Assembly: GCA_003612525.1 (NCBI GenBank)
Contig: RAZD01000017.1
Location: 1-64,000, forward strand
Direction: 5' to 3'
Length of the DNA stretch: 64,000 nt
Source: a bacterium C-53
Lineage (GTDB): Bacteria; Bacillota; Clostridia; Lachnospirales; Lachnospiraceae
The notes beneath the pieces are model-generated. The model had not been told where the DNA came from. It saw only the letters and a list, made by a program, of their open reading frames with translations, and searched no databases. A program made the translations under genes and the position numbers. This document shows positions 17,293 through 25,661 of the stretch, one piece after another (positions within the stretch are counted from its first letter, which is position 1; each line of letters opens with the position of its first letter).

Positions 17293-18042
17293 ATGGCAAG
17301 AAAGACAATTGTAGCTGGAAACTGGAAAATGAACATGACTCCCAGCGAGGCTGTGAAATTATGTGAAGAGTTAAAAGATTTGGTGAAATCAGATGATGTG
17401 GATGTAGTATACTGTGTTCCTGCAATTGATATTGTACCGGTTGTAGAAGCTGTGAAGGGAACAAATGTAGAAGTTGGCGCTGAGAATATGTATTTTGAGG
17501 AAAAGGGCGCATACACAGGTGAAGTTTCCGCTGCAATGCTTGTAGATGCAGGCGTAAAATATGTTATTATAGGACATTCCGAGAGACGTGATTACTTCAA
17601 AGAGGATGACGCTTTATTAAATAAGAAAGTAAAGAAAGCATTTGAAGCAGGTCTTACACCGATTCTTTGCTGCGGCGAGTCTTTAGAGCAGAGAGAGATG
17701 GGCGTTACAATGGATTGGATTCGTTTCCAGATTAAATCTGATCTTGTTGGAATCACAGCAGACCAGGTAAAAGAGATGGTAATCGCTTATGAGCCGATCT
17801 GGGCAATTGGAACAGGTAAGACAGCTACTTCCGATCAGGCAGAAGAAGTATGCAAGGGAATTCGCGAGTGCATTGCTGAAATGTATGACGATGCAACAGC
17901 AGAAGCAGTACGTATCCAGTACGGCGGCTCTGTAAACGCAAATACAGCTGCAGAATTGTTCGCACAGCCGAATATTGATGGCGGCCTTGTAGGAGGCGCT
18001 TCTCTCAAAGCTGACTTTGGAAAGATTGTAAACTATAAATAA
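17293..18042 (+). CDS. tpiA: Triosephosphate isomerase
   Basis: Interconverts dihydroxyacetone phosphate and glyceraldehyde 3-phosphate. The 249-aa TIM barrel has all catalytic residues: Asn10 and Lys12 in GNWKMN, His95 in [11 protein letters not shown], Glu167 in [12 protein letters not shown], and the phosphate loop [11 protein letters not shown] followed by [11 protein letters not shown]. It is the last gene of the gap-pgk-tpiA run and ends at a strong terminator. gpmI, the next glycolytic step in this region, is 3.3 kb downstream and has its own promoter. Confidence 0.98.
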   Translation: MARKTIVAGNWKMNMTPSEAVKLCEELKDLVKSDDVDVVYCVPAIDIVPVVEAVKGTNVEVGAENMYFEEKGAYTGEVSAAMLVDAGVKYVIIGHSERRDYFKEDDALLNKKVKKAFEAGLTPILCCGESLEQREMGVTMDWIRFQIKSDLVGITADQVKEMVIAYEPIWAIGTGKTATSDQAEEVCKGIRECIAEMYDDATAEAVRIQYGGSVNANTAAELFAQPNIDGGLVGGASLKADFGKIVNYK

Positions 18043-18088
18043 TCATATTTATCACCAGAGTCTGATGATAAGAGACTAAAATAAAAGT

Positions 18089-18128
18089 GGGATATCAAAG
18101 GAAGTGCATTCCTTTGGTATCCCTTTTT
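18089..18128 (+). terminator. Terminator of the gap-pgk-tpiA operon
   Basis: GGGATATCAAAGGAA (18089-18103) and TTCCTTTGGTATCCC (18109-18123) form a 15-bp stem (one T.G pair), followed by TTTTT. Confidence 0.92.
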
Positions 18129-18211
18129 GCTGGCTGATGCAGTTATTTTTTGATTCCATATTGAAAAGAAGAAGTAAATAGAATTAAGGATAGGCAAATT
18201 AAAACAGAATA

Positions 18212-18220
18212 TGGTATAAT
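18212..18220 (+). promoter_or_regulatory. Extended -10 promoter for the hemerythrin-receiver gene
   Basis: TGGTATAAT at 18212-18220 is an extended -10 (TG-N-TATAAT). No good -35 lies 17 bases upstream, as is common for this promoter class. The GTG start lies 47 bases downstream. Confidence 0.5.
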
Positions 18221-18267
18221 AGGTATTGGTGAGGTATGTCAATATATTATGGCAAAGGAGGAGAATC

Positions 18268-19614
18268 GTGGAACAGATTGTATGGAATGACAGATATAAG
18301 ATTGGCGTTGACTTTATCGATAAAGAGCACAAGTTACTTTTTACCACAATGGACAGACTCTTAAAACTCAGTGAGGATGAAGGGAAAACAGAGTGGGTGT
18401 GTCGGGAAGGCGTGAAATATTTAAAGAATCATTCCGTAGAGCATTTCGAACATGAAGAGGCATATATGAGATCCATTGAATATGCGGACTATGAAATACA
18501 CAAACGTCTTCATGATAATTTTCGGGAATATACGCTGCCGGCGCTTGAAGAAGAAATGGAGGAGATGAATTACTCGACAGAGTCTATTCGCCATTTTCTT
18601 GGTGTCTGCATCGGCTGGGTTGTGGCACATACGCTGACGGAAGATCTGGCAATTTCCGGAAAAACAAATATTAAGTGGACAGATATTCCATATGAAGGTG
18701 AGAGAGACGCTCTGGAGCATACGATCAGACAGCTTGTTCAGGATATCTTCCATCTAAAGGCAAAGATGATCAGTGAACAGTACATAGGACAGGATTTTGG
18801 AAAAGATATCTGCTGTCGTTTTATCTATCGCGGACAGGAGAAGGAGAAGTGGGAAATTACACTTGTTTATGAGGAGCAGCTTCTGCTTAAGATCATGAGC
18901 GGTATACTGAATACGGAATACAAGAAAGTGGATGATATGGTAATTAATGTCAGCCGTTATCTTTCCAGGCAGCTTTTGGAGCGTGTAAGAGAGAGTTTTC
19001 CGCAGATGGATTTGGCGAATTTGGAAAAAGAGAGTCTTCTTACGCATGCTCAGCTTGTTGAGTCTTTTGAACGTATGCGGCCATCCTGTAGTCTGTTGTT
19101 TGACACAGGGGCAGGATATTTTGCATTCTGCGCAACAACTGCCGAGTCTATGCGTGGAAAAATCACATCATCCATCAACAATAAAAATGCGATGAATATT
19201 GTGAATGAGTACCTTGTTTCGGAAAAAGCAGCATGGAAAGAACAGAAGAAAAAGATTCTTGTGGTCGATGATTCCGATTTTATGCGCAGTAGTATGGTCA
19301 AACTGTTGGAAGGCAAATACAGGGTGCTTGAAGCGAATTCCAGTGTAGCGGCGATTCAGACCATTACGGTAAATAAACCGGATCTGATTCTGCTTGACTA
19401 TGAGATGCCGGTTTGTGATGGACGGCAGACGCTTGAAATGATTCGTTCGGAGAAGACAACAGCGAAAATCCCGGTTATGTTTCTGACAGGAAGAGGGGAC
19501 AGGGACAGCGTCAAAAAAGTGATGTCATTGAAGCCGGAAGGATATCTTTTAAAGACGATGCCGGAAGAAGATATCATGAAAATGATCGACGACTTTTTTG
19601 CCACAAAAAAATAG
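18268..19614 (+). CDS. Hemerythrin - CheX-like - receiver domain protein
   Basis: A 448-aa signalling protein. Residues 1-130 are a bacteriohemerythrin with all seven di-iron ligands visible: His21, His59, Glu63, His78, His82, His121 and Asp126, so it should bind O2 or related ligands. Residues about 170-315 resemble the CheX/CheC phosphatase fold, but the family E-x-x-N catalytic pair looks degenerate (VDDMVINVSRYL). Residues about 330-448 form a receiver with Asp334/Asp335, phospho-Asp377 in LLDYEMP, Thr407 and GYLLK. There is no DNA-binding output domain. GTG at 18268 has AAAGGAGGAG upstream; the frame extends to 18226 without a site. It may link oxygen sensing to motility, given the flagellin in this window. 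That is an inference. Confidence 0.85.
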   Translation: MEQIVWNDRYKIGVDFIDKEHKLLFTTMDRLLKLSEDEGKTEWVCREGVKYLKNHSVEHFEHEEAYMRSIEYADYEIHKRLHDNFREYTLPALEEEMEEMNYSTESIRHFLGVCIGWVVAHTLTEDLAISGKTNIKWTDIPYEGERDALEHTIRQLVQDIFHLKAKMISEQYIGQDFGKDICCRFIYRGQEKEKWEITLVYEEQLLLKIMSGILNTEYKKVDDMVINVSRYLSRQLLERVRESFPQMDLANLEKESLLTHAQLVESFERMRPSCSLLFDTGAGYFAFCATTAESMRGKITSSINNKNAMNIVNEYLVSEKAAWKEQKKKILVVDDSDFMRSSMVKLLEGKYRVLEANSSVAAIQTITVNKPDLILLDYEMPVCDGRQTLEMIRSEKTTAKIPVMFLTGRGDRDSVKKVMSLKPEGYLLKTMPEEDIMKMIDDFFATKK

Positions 19615-19666
19615 ACAGATATTGTATGATTCAATGAAGTTGCGGCAATATTAAAATGAACGATTT

Positions 19667-19700
19667 AAGGGTACGGCAGAGAAAACTGGCGTGCCCTTTT
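19667..19700 (+). terminator. Terminator after the hemerythrin-receiver gene
   Basis: AAGGGTACG (19667-19675) pairs with CGTGCCCTT (19690-19698; one T.G pair), continuing into TTTT. Confidence 0.7.
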
Positions 19701-19738
19701 CATTTGTATTTTAAATTATAGAAGGAAAGGATGTCGTA

Positions 19739-21217
19739 ATGATACTGCGTGTGATTTCTGGTACTCAGCTATCGGAATATGAATTTGAGGAGGGAGAATC
19801 CGTTTTAAGCATCTTGCAGAGAAACAACAGAAAGTTTGATGCACCGTGCGGCGGAAACGGTACATGCAAAAAGTGCCGGGTAAGGGAAAGCGGGCAGAAG
19901 GAATGGTCTCTGGCGTGCCGGATGTTTCCAAAAGAAGATCTGACCATAGAGCTTCCCAAAAGACAGGATGAATTTTCTATAGTATCAGATAGAAAAGGAC
20001 CCGAATATGAATCCGGCAGGGACGGATACGGAATCGCTATAGATATCGGAACGACTACGATTGTAATCAGTCTTGAGGGGCAGCCGGACAGCGGTATATG
20101 TCAGCCGGAAGCTATTTTGAATGAACAGCGGATTTACGGGGCGGATGTGATATCAAGAATCAAGGCTTCCAATGAAGGAAAAAGCGCTGAACTGTGTCAG
20201 CTGATTCGCTCCGGCCTGACAGACGGAATTCGGAGTCTTTTAAGGCGGTGTCTGGTGCCGCCACAGGAAATCAGACAGATTGCCATAGCGGGGAATACGA
20301 CAATGATACATCTGCTTCTTGAATACCCGTGCGACAAACTGGGTGAGTATCCTTTCACACCATATTCTCTCAGCCCGGAAAGCTGCGGGGCGGACGCGTT
20401 ATTTGATATCCCCGGTCTTACCTGTGAGGTTCTGATTTTTCCGGGAATTTCTGCGTTTGTCGGCGGAGATATTGTCGCAGGGCTCTATGCGGAAGAAATT
20501 GCGCAAAGAGAGAAGACAATGCTTTTTCTTGATCTGGGAACAAATGGAGAGATGGCGATTGGGAATGGAAAACGGCTGATTGTCACATCAGCCGCTGCCG
20601 GACCAGCCTTTGAGGGTGGAAAAGTCACATGGGGGACCGGAAGCATTGCCGGGGCGGTCAGCGGATTTTCATTGTCCGAACCCAGGGGAGTTGTAACGAT
20701 TGGAGGTGAGCGCCCATGCGGTATCTGTGGAAGCGGCGTCGTGGAAATAATGGCGGAACTGATAGAGCATGGGATTGTGGATGAGACCGGACTTCTTGCA
20801 GACGAATATTTTGAGAACGGGTTTCCGGTTGCGAAGACGGAGAGCGGGGAAGCAATCGTCTTTACGCAGAAAGATATCCGGGAACTTCAGATGGCTAAAG
20901 GAGCAATCCGTGCAGGGCTTGAAATACTTGCCGCGAAATGGGGGACAGATATCCGAAATATTGATGAAATTATAATTGCGGGCGGTTTTGGATTTCATTT
21001 AAATCTGAAGAAGGCGTGTCGTATCGGGCTTCTGCCGCCGGAATGTATGGGAAAGATGCGTGCGGCGGGCAATACTTCGCTTGCCGGAGCGAGGAAGGTT
21101 CTTTCGGCAGGCGGTATCGGGGATGATATTTATCGTATCCTGGAAATCGCGGAGGAAGTGAATCTTGCAAGGGAAGAGGAATTTCAGGAAATATATATGA
21201 ATCAGATGTACTTTTAA
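19739..21217 (+). CDS. RACo-like protein: [2Fe-2S] ferredoxin plus DUF4445 ASKHA ATPase
   Basis: A 492-aa protein of the family that reductively reactivates corrinoid proteins (RACo/RamA-like). Residues 1-75 are a plant-type [2Fe-2S] ferredoxin with Cys in PCGGNGTCKKC and a fourth Cys in SLACRM. From about residue 97 an ASKHA nucleotide-binding fold begins with AIDIGTTTIVISL, then IAGNTTMIHLL, FLDLGTNGEMAIG, SAAAGPAFEGG, ERPCGICGSGVVEI and IIAGGFGFHLN. The usual corrinoid methyltransferase partners are absent on both sides. It lies between a terminator and the gpmI promoter, so it is monocistronic. Its target in this organism is unknown. Confidence 0.88.
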   Translation: MILRVISGTQLSEYEFEEGESVLSILQRNNRKFDAPCGGNGTCKKCRVRESGQKEWSLACRMFPKEDLTIELPKRQDEFSIVSDRKGPEYESGRDGYGIAIDIGTTTIVISLEGQPDSGICQPEAILNEQRIYGADVISRIKASNEGKSAELCQLIRSGLTDGIRSLLRRCLVPPQEIRQIAIAGNTTMIHLLLEYPCDKLGEYPFTPYSLSPESCGADALFDIPGLTCEVLIFPGISAFVGGDIVAGLYAEEIAQREKTMLFLDLGTNGEMAIGNGKRLIVTSAAAGPAFEGGKVTWGTGSIAGAVSGFSLSEPRGVVTIGGERPCGICGSGVVEIMAELIEHGIVDETGLLADEYFENGFPVAKTESGEAIVFTQKDIRELQMAKGAIRAGLEILAAKWGTDIRNIDEIIIAGGFGFHLNLKKACRIGLLPPECMGKMRAAGNTSLAGARKVLSAGGIGDDIYRILEIAEEVNLAREEEFQEIYMNQMYF

Positions 21218-21223
21218 AGAATA

Positions 21224-21252
21224 TTTACAAACGCCGCGTAAGATGGTAAAAT
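21224..21252 (+). promoter_or_regulatory. Promoter of gpmI
   Basis: TTTACA (21224-21229), 17-base spacer, TAAAAT (21247-21252), giving a leader of roughly 75 bases before the ATG at 21335. Confidence 0.6.
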
Positions 21253-21334
21253 ATATCGGTAAAAAGTATGTTTTATCCCGCACGGACCGACTGAATCCGA
21301 TGCCGGGAAATGTAAATAGATAAGGAGAATAGTT

Positions 21335-22876
21335 ATGAGCAAAAAAACAACCGTATTAATGATCCTTGACGGCTACGGACTGAATGAGAAAGTTGATGGG
21401 AATGCCGTTGCGGAAGCGAAGACGCCGGTAATGGATGGACTGATGAAGGACTATCCGTTTGTAAAAGGCTATGCAAGCGGTATGGCAGTAGGACTTCCTG
21501 ACGGCCAGATGGGAAATTCCGAGGTCGGGCACCTCAATATGGGCGCCGGAAGAATCGTATACCAGGAACTTACGCGAATTACAAAGGAAATTGAGGACGG
21601 CACTTTCTTTGAGAATAAAGCGCTGCTTGATGCAGTCGAGAACTGTAAGAAGAATGATTCCGCACTTCACATGTTCGGACTTCTGTCCGATGGTGGCGTG
21701 CACAGCCATAATACGCATCTTTACGGACTTTTGGAGCTTGCAAAAAGAAACGGACTTACGAAAGTATATGTACATTGTTTCCTCGACGGGCGTGATACGC
21801 CGCCTGCATCCGGAAAGGAATTTGCAGAGCAGCTTGAGGCAAAGATGAAAGAAATCGGCGTAGGAGAGATTGCAACCGTATGCGGACGCTATTATGCGAT
21901 GGACAGGGACAATAATTATGACAGAGTTGAGCTTGCCTATAATGCGCTGACAAAGGGAATCGGTGAGAAAGCATCTGGCGGTCCTGCAGGAATTCAGGCT
22001 TCTTATGATAAAGGTGAGACAGATGAATTTGTGAAACCTACTGTAGTGGAGAAAGACGGTGCACCTGTTGCACTGATTCAGGACAAGGACAGTGTGATTT
22101 TCTTCAATTTCCGTCCTGACCGTGCAAGAGAGATTACAAGAGCATTCTGTGATGACGATTTCAAAGGATTTGAGAGAAAAAGACTTGACCTTAAATATGT
22201 ATGCTTCTCCAATTATGACCCGACGATTCCGAACAAGGAAGTGGCATTCGAGAAAATTTCCATTACAAATACATTTGGAGAATATCTGGCAGCTCACAAT
22301 ATGACACAGGCCAGAATTGCAGAGACGGAGAAATACGCGCATGTAACGTTCTTCTTCAACGGAGGTGTGGAAGAACCGAATCCGGGCGAGGACAGAATCC
22401 TTGTAAATTCCCCGAAAGACGTGGCGACATATGATTTGAAGCCGGAAATGAGCGCATATGAAGTTTGCGATAACCTTGTAAACGCAATTAAATCCGACAA
22501 ATATGATGTCGTGATTATTAACTTTGCGAATCCTGATATGGTTGGCCATACCGGTGTCGAGGAAGCCGCAATTAAAGCGGTTGAAGCAGTTGATGAATGT
22601 GTTGGACGGGCAGTCGATGCGGTGAAAGAAGTGGATGGAACACTGTTTATCTGTGCGGACCACGGAAATGCGGAGCAGCTTGTGGATTATGAAACAGGCG
22701 CACCGTTTACTGCGCATACAACAAATCCGGTTCCTTTTATCCTTGTAAATTACGATTCCGCTTATACGCTGAGAGAGGGCGGCTGCCTGGCAGATATCGT
22801 ACCTACGCTTCTTGAGATCATGGGAATGGAACAGCCGAAAGAAATGACCGGAAAGTCATTGCTTATCAAGAAATAA
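21335..22876 (+). CDS. gpmI: 2,3-bisphosphoglycerate-independent phosphoglycerate mutase
   Basis: Interconverts 3- and 2-phosphoglycerate with two Mn ions. The 513-aa protein belongs to the alkaline phosphatase superfamily and shows Asp12 in LMILDGYGLN, the phosphorylated Ser62 in GQMGNSEVGHLNMGAGR, HCFLDGRDTPP, FFNFRPDRAREI and the metal motif FICADHGNAEQ with the later TAHTTNPVPF. Length and motifs are standard. Codon use is intermediate between the gap operon and the accessory genes. AAGGAGA precedes the ATG. Confidence 0.97.
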   Translation: MSKKTTVLMILDGYGLNEKVDGNAVAEAKTPVMDGLMKDYPFVKGYASGMAVGLPDGQMGNSEVGHLNMGAGRIVYQELTRITKEIEDGTFFENKALLDAVENCKKNDSALHMFGLLSDGGVHSHNTHLYGLLELAKRNGLTKVYVHCFLDGRDTPPASGKEFAEQLEAKMKEIGVGEIATVCGRYYAMDRDNNYDRVELAYNALTKGIGEKASGGPAGIQASYDKGETDEFVKPTVVEKDGAPVALIQDKDSVIFFNFRPDRAREITRAFCDDDFKGFERKRLDLKYVCFSNYDPTIPNKEVAFEKISITNTFGEYLAAHNMTQARIAETEKYAHVTFFFNGGVEEPNPGEDRILVNSPKDVATYDLKPEMSAYEVCDNLVNAIKSDKYDVVIINFANPDMVGHTGVEEAAIKAVEAVDECVGRAVDAVKEVDGTLFICADHGNAEQLVDYETGAPFTAHTTNPVPFILVNYDSAYTLREGGCLADIVPTLLEIMGMEQPKEMTGKSLLIKK

Positions 22877-22883
22877 GAATCAG

Positions 22884-22915
22884 AGTGCCAAACGGGGAGA
22901 GTGCCGTTTGGCACT
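22884..22915 (+). terminator. Hairpin downstream of gpmI
   Basis: AGTGCCAAACGG (22884-22895) and CCGTTTGGCACT (22904-22915) form a perfect 12-bp stem. The T tract is poor (TTCGT), so termination may be weak. Confidence 0.65.
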
Positions 22916-22966
22916 TCGTATGTGCAAACTATGATGCAATGGAAATAAGACAGAAAAGGAGAAATT

Positions 22967-23722
22967 ATGAGAATATTGATTATACGGCATGGAGACCCTG
23001 ATTATGAGAGGGATTCATTGACAGAAAAGGGATGGCACGAGGCTGAACTTTTGTCAGAACGAATGAAGAAAGAAGAGATTACGGCATTTTATGTATCTCC
23101 GCTTGGAAGGGCAAAGGATACCGCATCTTTGACGCTTCAGAAAATGAACCGCACAGCGGTGGAACATGAGTGGCTTCGGGAATTTGCGCCCAGAGTCAAC
23201 CGGCCGGATACACCGTATGTGAAGAAGGTTGCATGGGATTGGCTTCCTCAGGACTGGGCGTCGGATGAGAAATTTTATAACCTTGAAACATGGCCGGATC
23301 ATCCGGCATTTGAGGCGGCAGATTCTCCGGGAACCGGGCAAAAAGGAGTCAGGGCAGAGTACGACTGGGTAATAAAGAATTTTGATGCGCTTCTTTCCTC
23401 ACATGGTTATGTTCGTGACGGAAAGATATACCGTGTGGAAAAACCAAACAGGGACACGATCGCTTTTTTCTGTCATTTCGGACTGGAATGCGTATTGCTT
23501 AGCCGCCTGATGAATGTTTCACCGATGATTTTATGGCACCATATGTGTGCGGCCCCTACATCAGTGACAACCGTCTATACGGAGGAGCGCAGACAGGGGA
23601 AGGCATCTTTCCGCATAAGCAGCTTTGGGGATATATCACACTTGTATGTGGCAGGGGAGAAACCATCCTTTTCGGCACGGTTTTGTGAGACATTTGACAG
23701 TGTGGAGGAAAGGCAGGATTAA
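22967..23722 (+). CDS. Histidine phosphatase superfamily protein
   Basis: A 251-aa phosphoglycerate-mutase-like (branch 1) phosphatase. The catalytic motif RHGDPDYERDSLTEKGW is at the N-terminus, with the phosphohistidine His8 and Arg7. The second-site residues appear in VSPLGRAKDTA and in the late FFCHFGLECVL, where His is the expected C-terminal catalytic residue. The substrate cannot be inferred. It has its own AAAGGAG site and follows gpmI by 90 bases with a hairpin between, so it is only loosely linked to glycolysis. Confidence 0.88.
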   Translation: MRILIIRHGDPDYERDSLTEKGWHEAELLSERMKKEEITAFYVSPLGRAKDTASLTLQKMNRTAVEHEWLREFAPRVNRPDTPYVKKVAWDWLPQDWASDEKFYNLETWPDHPAFEAADSPGTGQKGVRAEYDWVIKNFDALLSSHGYVRDGKIYRVEKPNRDTIAFFCHFGLECVLLSRLMNVSPMILWHHMCAAPTSVTTVYTEERRQGKASFRISSFGDISHLYVAGEKPSFSARFCETFDSVEERQD

Positions 23723-23745
23723 ATCTTATGCATATTTGTTTACTG

Positions 23746-23769
23746 AATGCGACAGCTATATGTCGCATT
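23746..23769. promoter_or_regulatory. Perfect palindrome upstream of the WYL regulator (candidate operator)
   Basis: AATGCGACA (23746-23754) and TGTCGCATT (23761-23769) are 9-base perfect arms around GCTATA, 42 bases before the regulator's ATG and close to a TATGTTATAGT promoter-like box. Its symmetry, size and place suit autoregulation by the adjacent regulator. Confidence 0.6.
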
Positions 23770-23810
23770 GGGTATGTTATAGTTTAACCACAACATAAGG
23801 AGTGGCTGCA

Positions 23811-24719
23811 ATGCAGATTGAGCGTTTGGTTCAGATGGTTTTTTATATTGCAAATCATGGACATGTCACGGCGAAGGAATTATCCGTTTTTTTTCATGTA
23901 TCAACAAGAACGATCTATCGGGATATCAACACTTTGTCGATTGCAGGGATACCTGTAGTATCTGTAAAAGGAACTGGTGGAGGCATATCTTTAATGGACG
24001 GATACACGATTGATAAATCATTGTTGTCCAAAGAGGAATGGCAGAGCGTCTGTCAGGGCCTGCAGATATTACAAGCCACTAAGTTTCCTGACGCAGAAAT
24101 GGCATTAAGTAAAATCGGCGCTGTTTTCAGAAATGCATCGGAGTTAAAATGGCTTGATGTTGATTTTTCTTATTGGGGGAGTGATGAAAAGGAAAAAATT
24201 AAAATTTCTGACTTACAGTACGCTATTCTAAATAAGCATGTGATTTCGTTTCACTACTTTAATTCCGAATTGAAAGAGTCGGTAAGAACGATAGAACCTT
24301 TACGGCTTCTGTTCAAATCTCATGCCTGGTATATGACTGGTTATTGCAGATGCCGGGAAGAGATCAGAAATTTTCGGCTGTCCAGAGTAAAACACCTTAC
24401 GGTCCTGCCGGAAATTTTTGAGCGTGAACTGTCTTTGGATGACTCACCGGTATCTGAATGCAGGGAGCAATGTGAGATTCCTGTTTTCAAGTTGAAATTT
24501 TCTCCTGAAATTGCACACAGGTTGTACGATGAATTTCGGGAAGACCAGATTTGCCTGTGTGGGGACGGATATTATTACGTTACCATTCAATATGATTTGA
24601 ATAACTGGACATTTCATTACCTTCTGTCATTTGGGAAGTATGTTGAGGTTCTTGAGCCGGAAGCGGCTCGGGTTATGCTCAGAGAACAAGCAGCTGATAT
24701 TGTTAAACTTTATACCTGA
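23811..24719 (+). CDS. HTH-WYL (YafY-type) transcriptional regulator
   Basis: A 302-aa DeoR-like regulator. The N-terminal winged helix-turn-helix is clear (AKELSVFFHVSTRTIYRDINTLSIAGIPV, then a glycine-rich wing KGTGGGISL). The WYL domain follows in the middle; its name-giving W-Y-L pattern appears in SHAWYMTGYCR, with FRLSRVKHL after it. WYL domains bind small ligands or nucleic acid, and the ligand here is unknown. ATG at 23811 lies 8 bases after AAGGAG; an upstream in-frame GTG at 23802 overlaps that site. A perfect palindrome in front suggests autoregulation. The next gene encodes a YciI-like protein that it may control. Confidence 0.9.
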   Translation: MQIERLVQMVFYIANHGHVTAKELSVFFHVSTRTIYRDINTLSIAGIPVVSVKGTGGGISLMDGYTIDKSLLSKEEWQSVCQGLQILQATKFPDAEMALSKIGAVFRNASELKWLDVDFSYWGSDEKEKIKISDLQYAILNKHVISFHYFNSELKESVRTIEPLRLLFKSHAWYMTGYCRCREEIRNFRLSRVKHLTVLPEIFERELSLDDSPVSECREQCEIPVFKLKFSPEIAHRLYDEFREDQICLCGDGYYYVTIQYDLNNWTFHYLLSFGKYVEVLEPEAARVMLREQAADIVKLYT

Positions 24720-24773
24720 TTTCAGGCAATATGACACTCAGGCAGCATAAAAAGACAAAAAGAGAGGCGGCAA

Positions 24774-24854
24774 GATTGAAAATTGAAAATTTTCAATCCC
24801 AAGTTTGTGTCTGCGCGGCATCCACAAACTTGACATGCGCAAAAGGCCGCGCAG
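24774..24854 (+). repeat. Dispersed intergenic structured element, copy B
   Basis: Three pairings are visible. GATTGAAAATT (24774-24784) pairs with AATTTTCAATC (24788-24798). CAAGTTTGTG (24800-24809) pairs with CACAAACTTG (24823-24832). CTGCGCGGC (24811-24819), in the loop of the second hairpin, pairs with GCCGCGCAG (24846-24854) downstream, which is pseudoknot geometry. Order and partial sequence match copies A and C. It sits directly upstream of the YciI-like gene. Confidence 0.7.
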
Positions 24855-24868
24855 AAATGGGGTTAAAT

Positions 24869-25168
24869 ATGGAAAAATGGTTGTATGTAATGACAATAAA
24901 GAAGGGAAAATTATATAACAAAGTTACGAAAGCTGTAATTACAAGACATGTGGAAAATCTGCGCAATTTAGATGCTGCCGGAAAAATTGAGCTTTGCGGT
25001 CCCTTCAAAGGGTATCCGGGTGTTGCCGGTATGGTTATTTTTAAGACACAGAGTTACGAGGAAGCGGAGGCTCTTTGTAAACAGGAGCCTCTTGTCGCTG
25101 AGGGATATGCAACGTATATTCTGGCAGCCTTACAGGTGGCGGATAAGGATAACAATTATTTGTTGTAA
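24869..25168 (+). CDS. YciI-like protein
   Basis: A 99-aa protein with the alpha-beta barrel pattern of the YCII/dimeric barrel superfamily: WLYVMTIKKG at the start, a central RHVENLRNLDAAGKIELCGPF, and SYEEAEALCKQEPLVAEGYATY, which parallels the ADPF-x-x-AGL segment of YciI. Some relatives are lyases or decarboxylases, but no function can be claimed here. I start at the ATG at 24869; the open frame further upstream runs through the structured repeat and is not convincing as coding sequence. It may be regulated through that element. Confidence 0.7.
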   Translation: MEKWLYVMTIKKGKLYNKVTKAVITRHVENLRNLDAAGKIELCGPFKGYPGVAGMVIFKTQSYEEAEALCKQEPLVAEGYATYILAALQVADKDNNYLL

Positions 25169-25209
25169 AGGAATGTACACCAAACAATACAGATATAAAG
25201 TACAGAAAA

Positions 25210-25236
25210 GGGAGCTGCTTTTTCCAGGCAGCTCCC
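25210..25236 (+). other. GC-rich hairpin after the YciI-like gene
   Basis: GGGAGCTGC (25210-25218) and GCAGCTCCC (25228-25236) make a 9-bp stem whose loop contains the T run, with no T tract downstream. A terminator reading is possible but not typical. Confidence 0.4.
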
Positions 25237-25278
25237 TGGTACAATGTGTGAGAAGGTTGAAGCCCAGGAGGGGTTTGT

Positions 25279-25548
25279 GTGAGAAAAAAAGAAACATTAT
25301 GTCAGATCAGACTTTCTGATTCACAAAGAAAAAAATTAGGTGATGAGATAAAGGCGTTTTATCTGGATGAGCGTGGTGAAGAAATCGGAATGATTGAACA
25401 GATGCAGATACTGGAATTATTTGAGCAGAGGCTGGCGCCTGTTATCTACAATAAAGCATTGGATGATGCGAAAAGCTGGTATGTTCAGATGATGGACAAT
25501 CTGGATTCTGATTATTATGCATTATACAGGGATGAGGCAGAATTATAA
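25279..25548 (+). CDS. DUF2164 family protein
   Basis: An 89-aa small cytosolic protein. The pattern ERGEEIGMIEQMQILELFEQRLAPVIYNKALDDAKSWY matches the conserved core of DUF2164 (acidic residues, an E-x-G-x(2) turn, and an IYN...DA motif). Function is unknown. GTG at 25279 has AGGAGGGG upstream at an ideal distance, so the start is firm. An inverted repeat begins at the base after its stop codon. Confidence 0.75.
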   Translation: MRKKETLCQIRLSDSQRKKLGDEIKAFYLDERGEEIGMIEQMQILELFEQRLAPVIYNKALDDAKSWYVQMMDNLDSDYYALYRDEAEL

Positions 25549-25592
25549 AGCGGAAGAGACCGTACAGTGGGAGCCGGACATAAGCTTCCGCT
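25549..25592 (+). other. Inverted repeat after the DUF2164 gene
   Basis: AGCGGAAG (25549-25556) and CTTCCGCT (25585-25592) are perfect 8-base arms separated by 28 bases, starting immediately after the TAA. No T tract follows, so function is uncertain. Confidence 0.35.
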
Positions 25593-25661
25593 GAAAAGAA
25601 TTGCGCCGGAGAAATTTTTTGTCAGGCATTATGTGGCGATACCTGAAATGAAGGAGGATTC

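Noticed and set aside
21356-22717. A 453-codon open frame on the minus strand opposite gpmI.
   Set aside because: Composition is Cys/His/Ile-rich shadow sequence with no domain, and the plus-strand gpmI is certain.
24731-24868. N-terminal extension of the YciI-like protein encoded through the structured element.
   Set aside because: The extra 46 residues are low in family resemblance and are explained by palindromic DNA; the ATG at 24869 matches the domain start.
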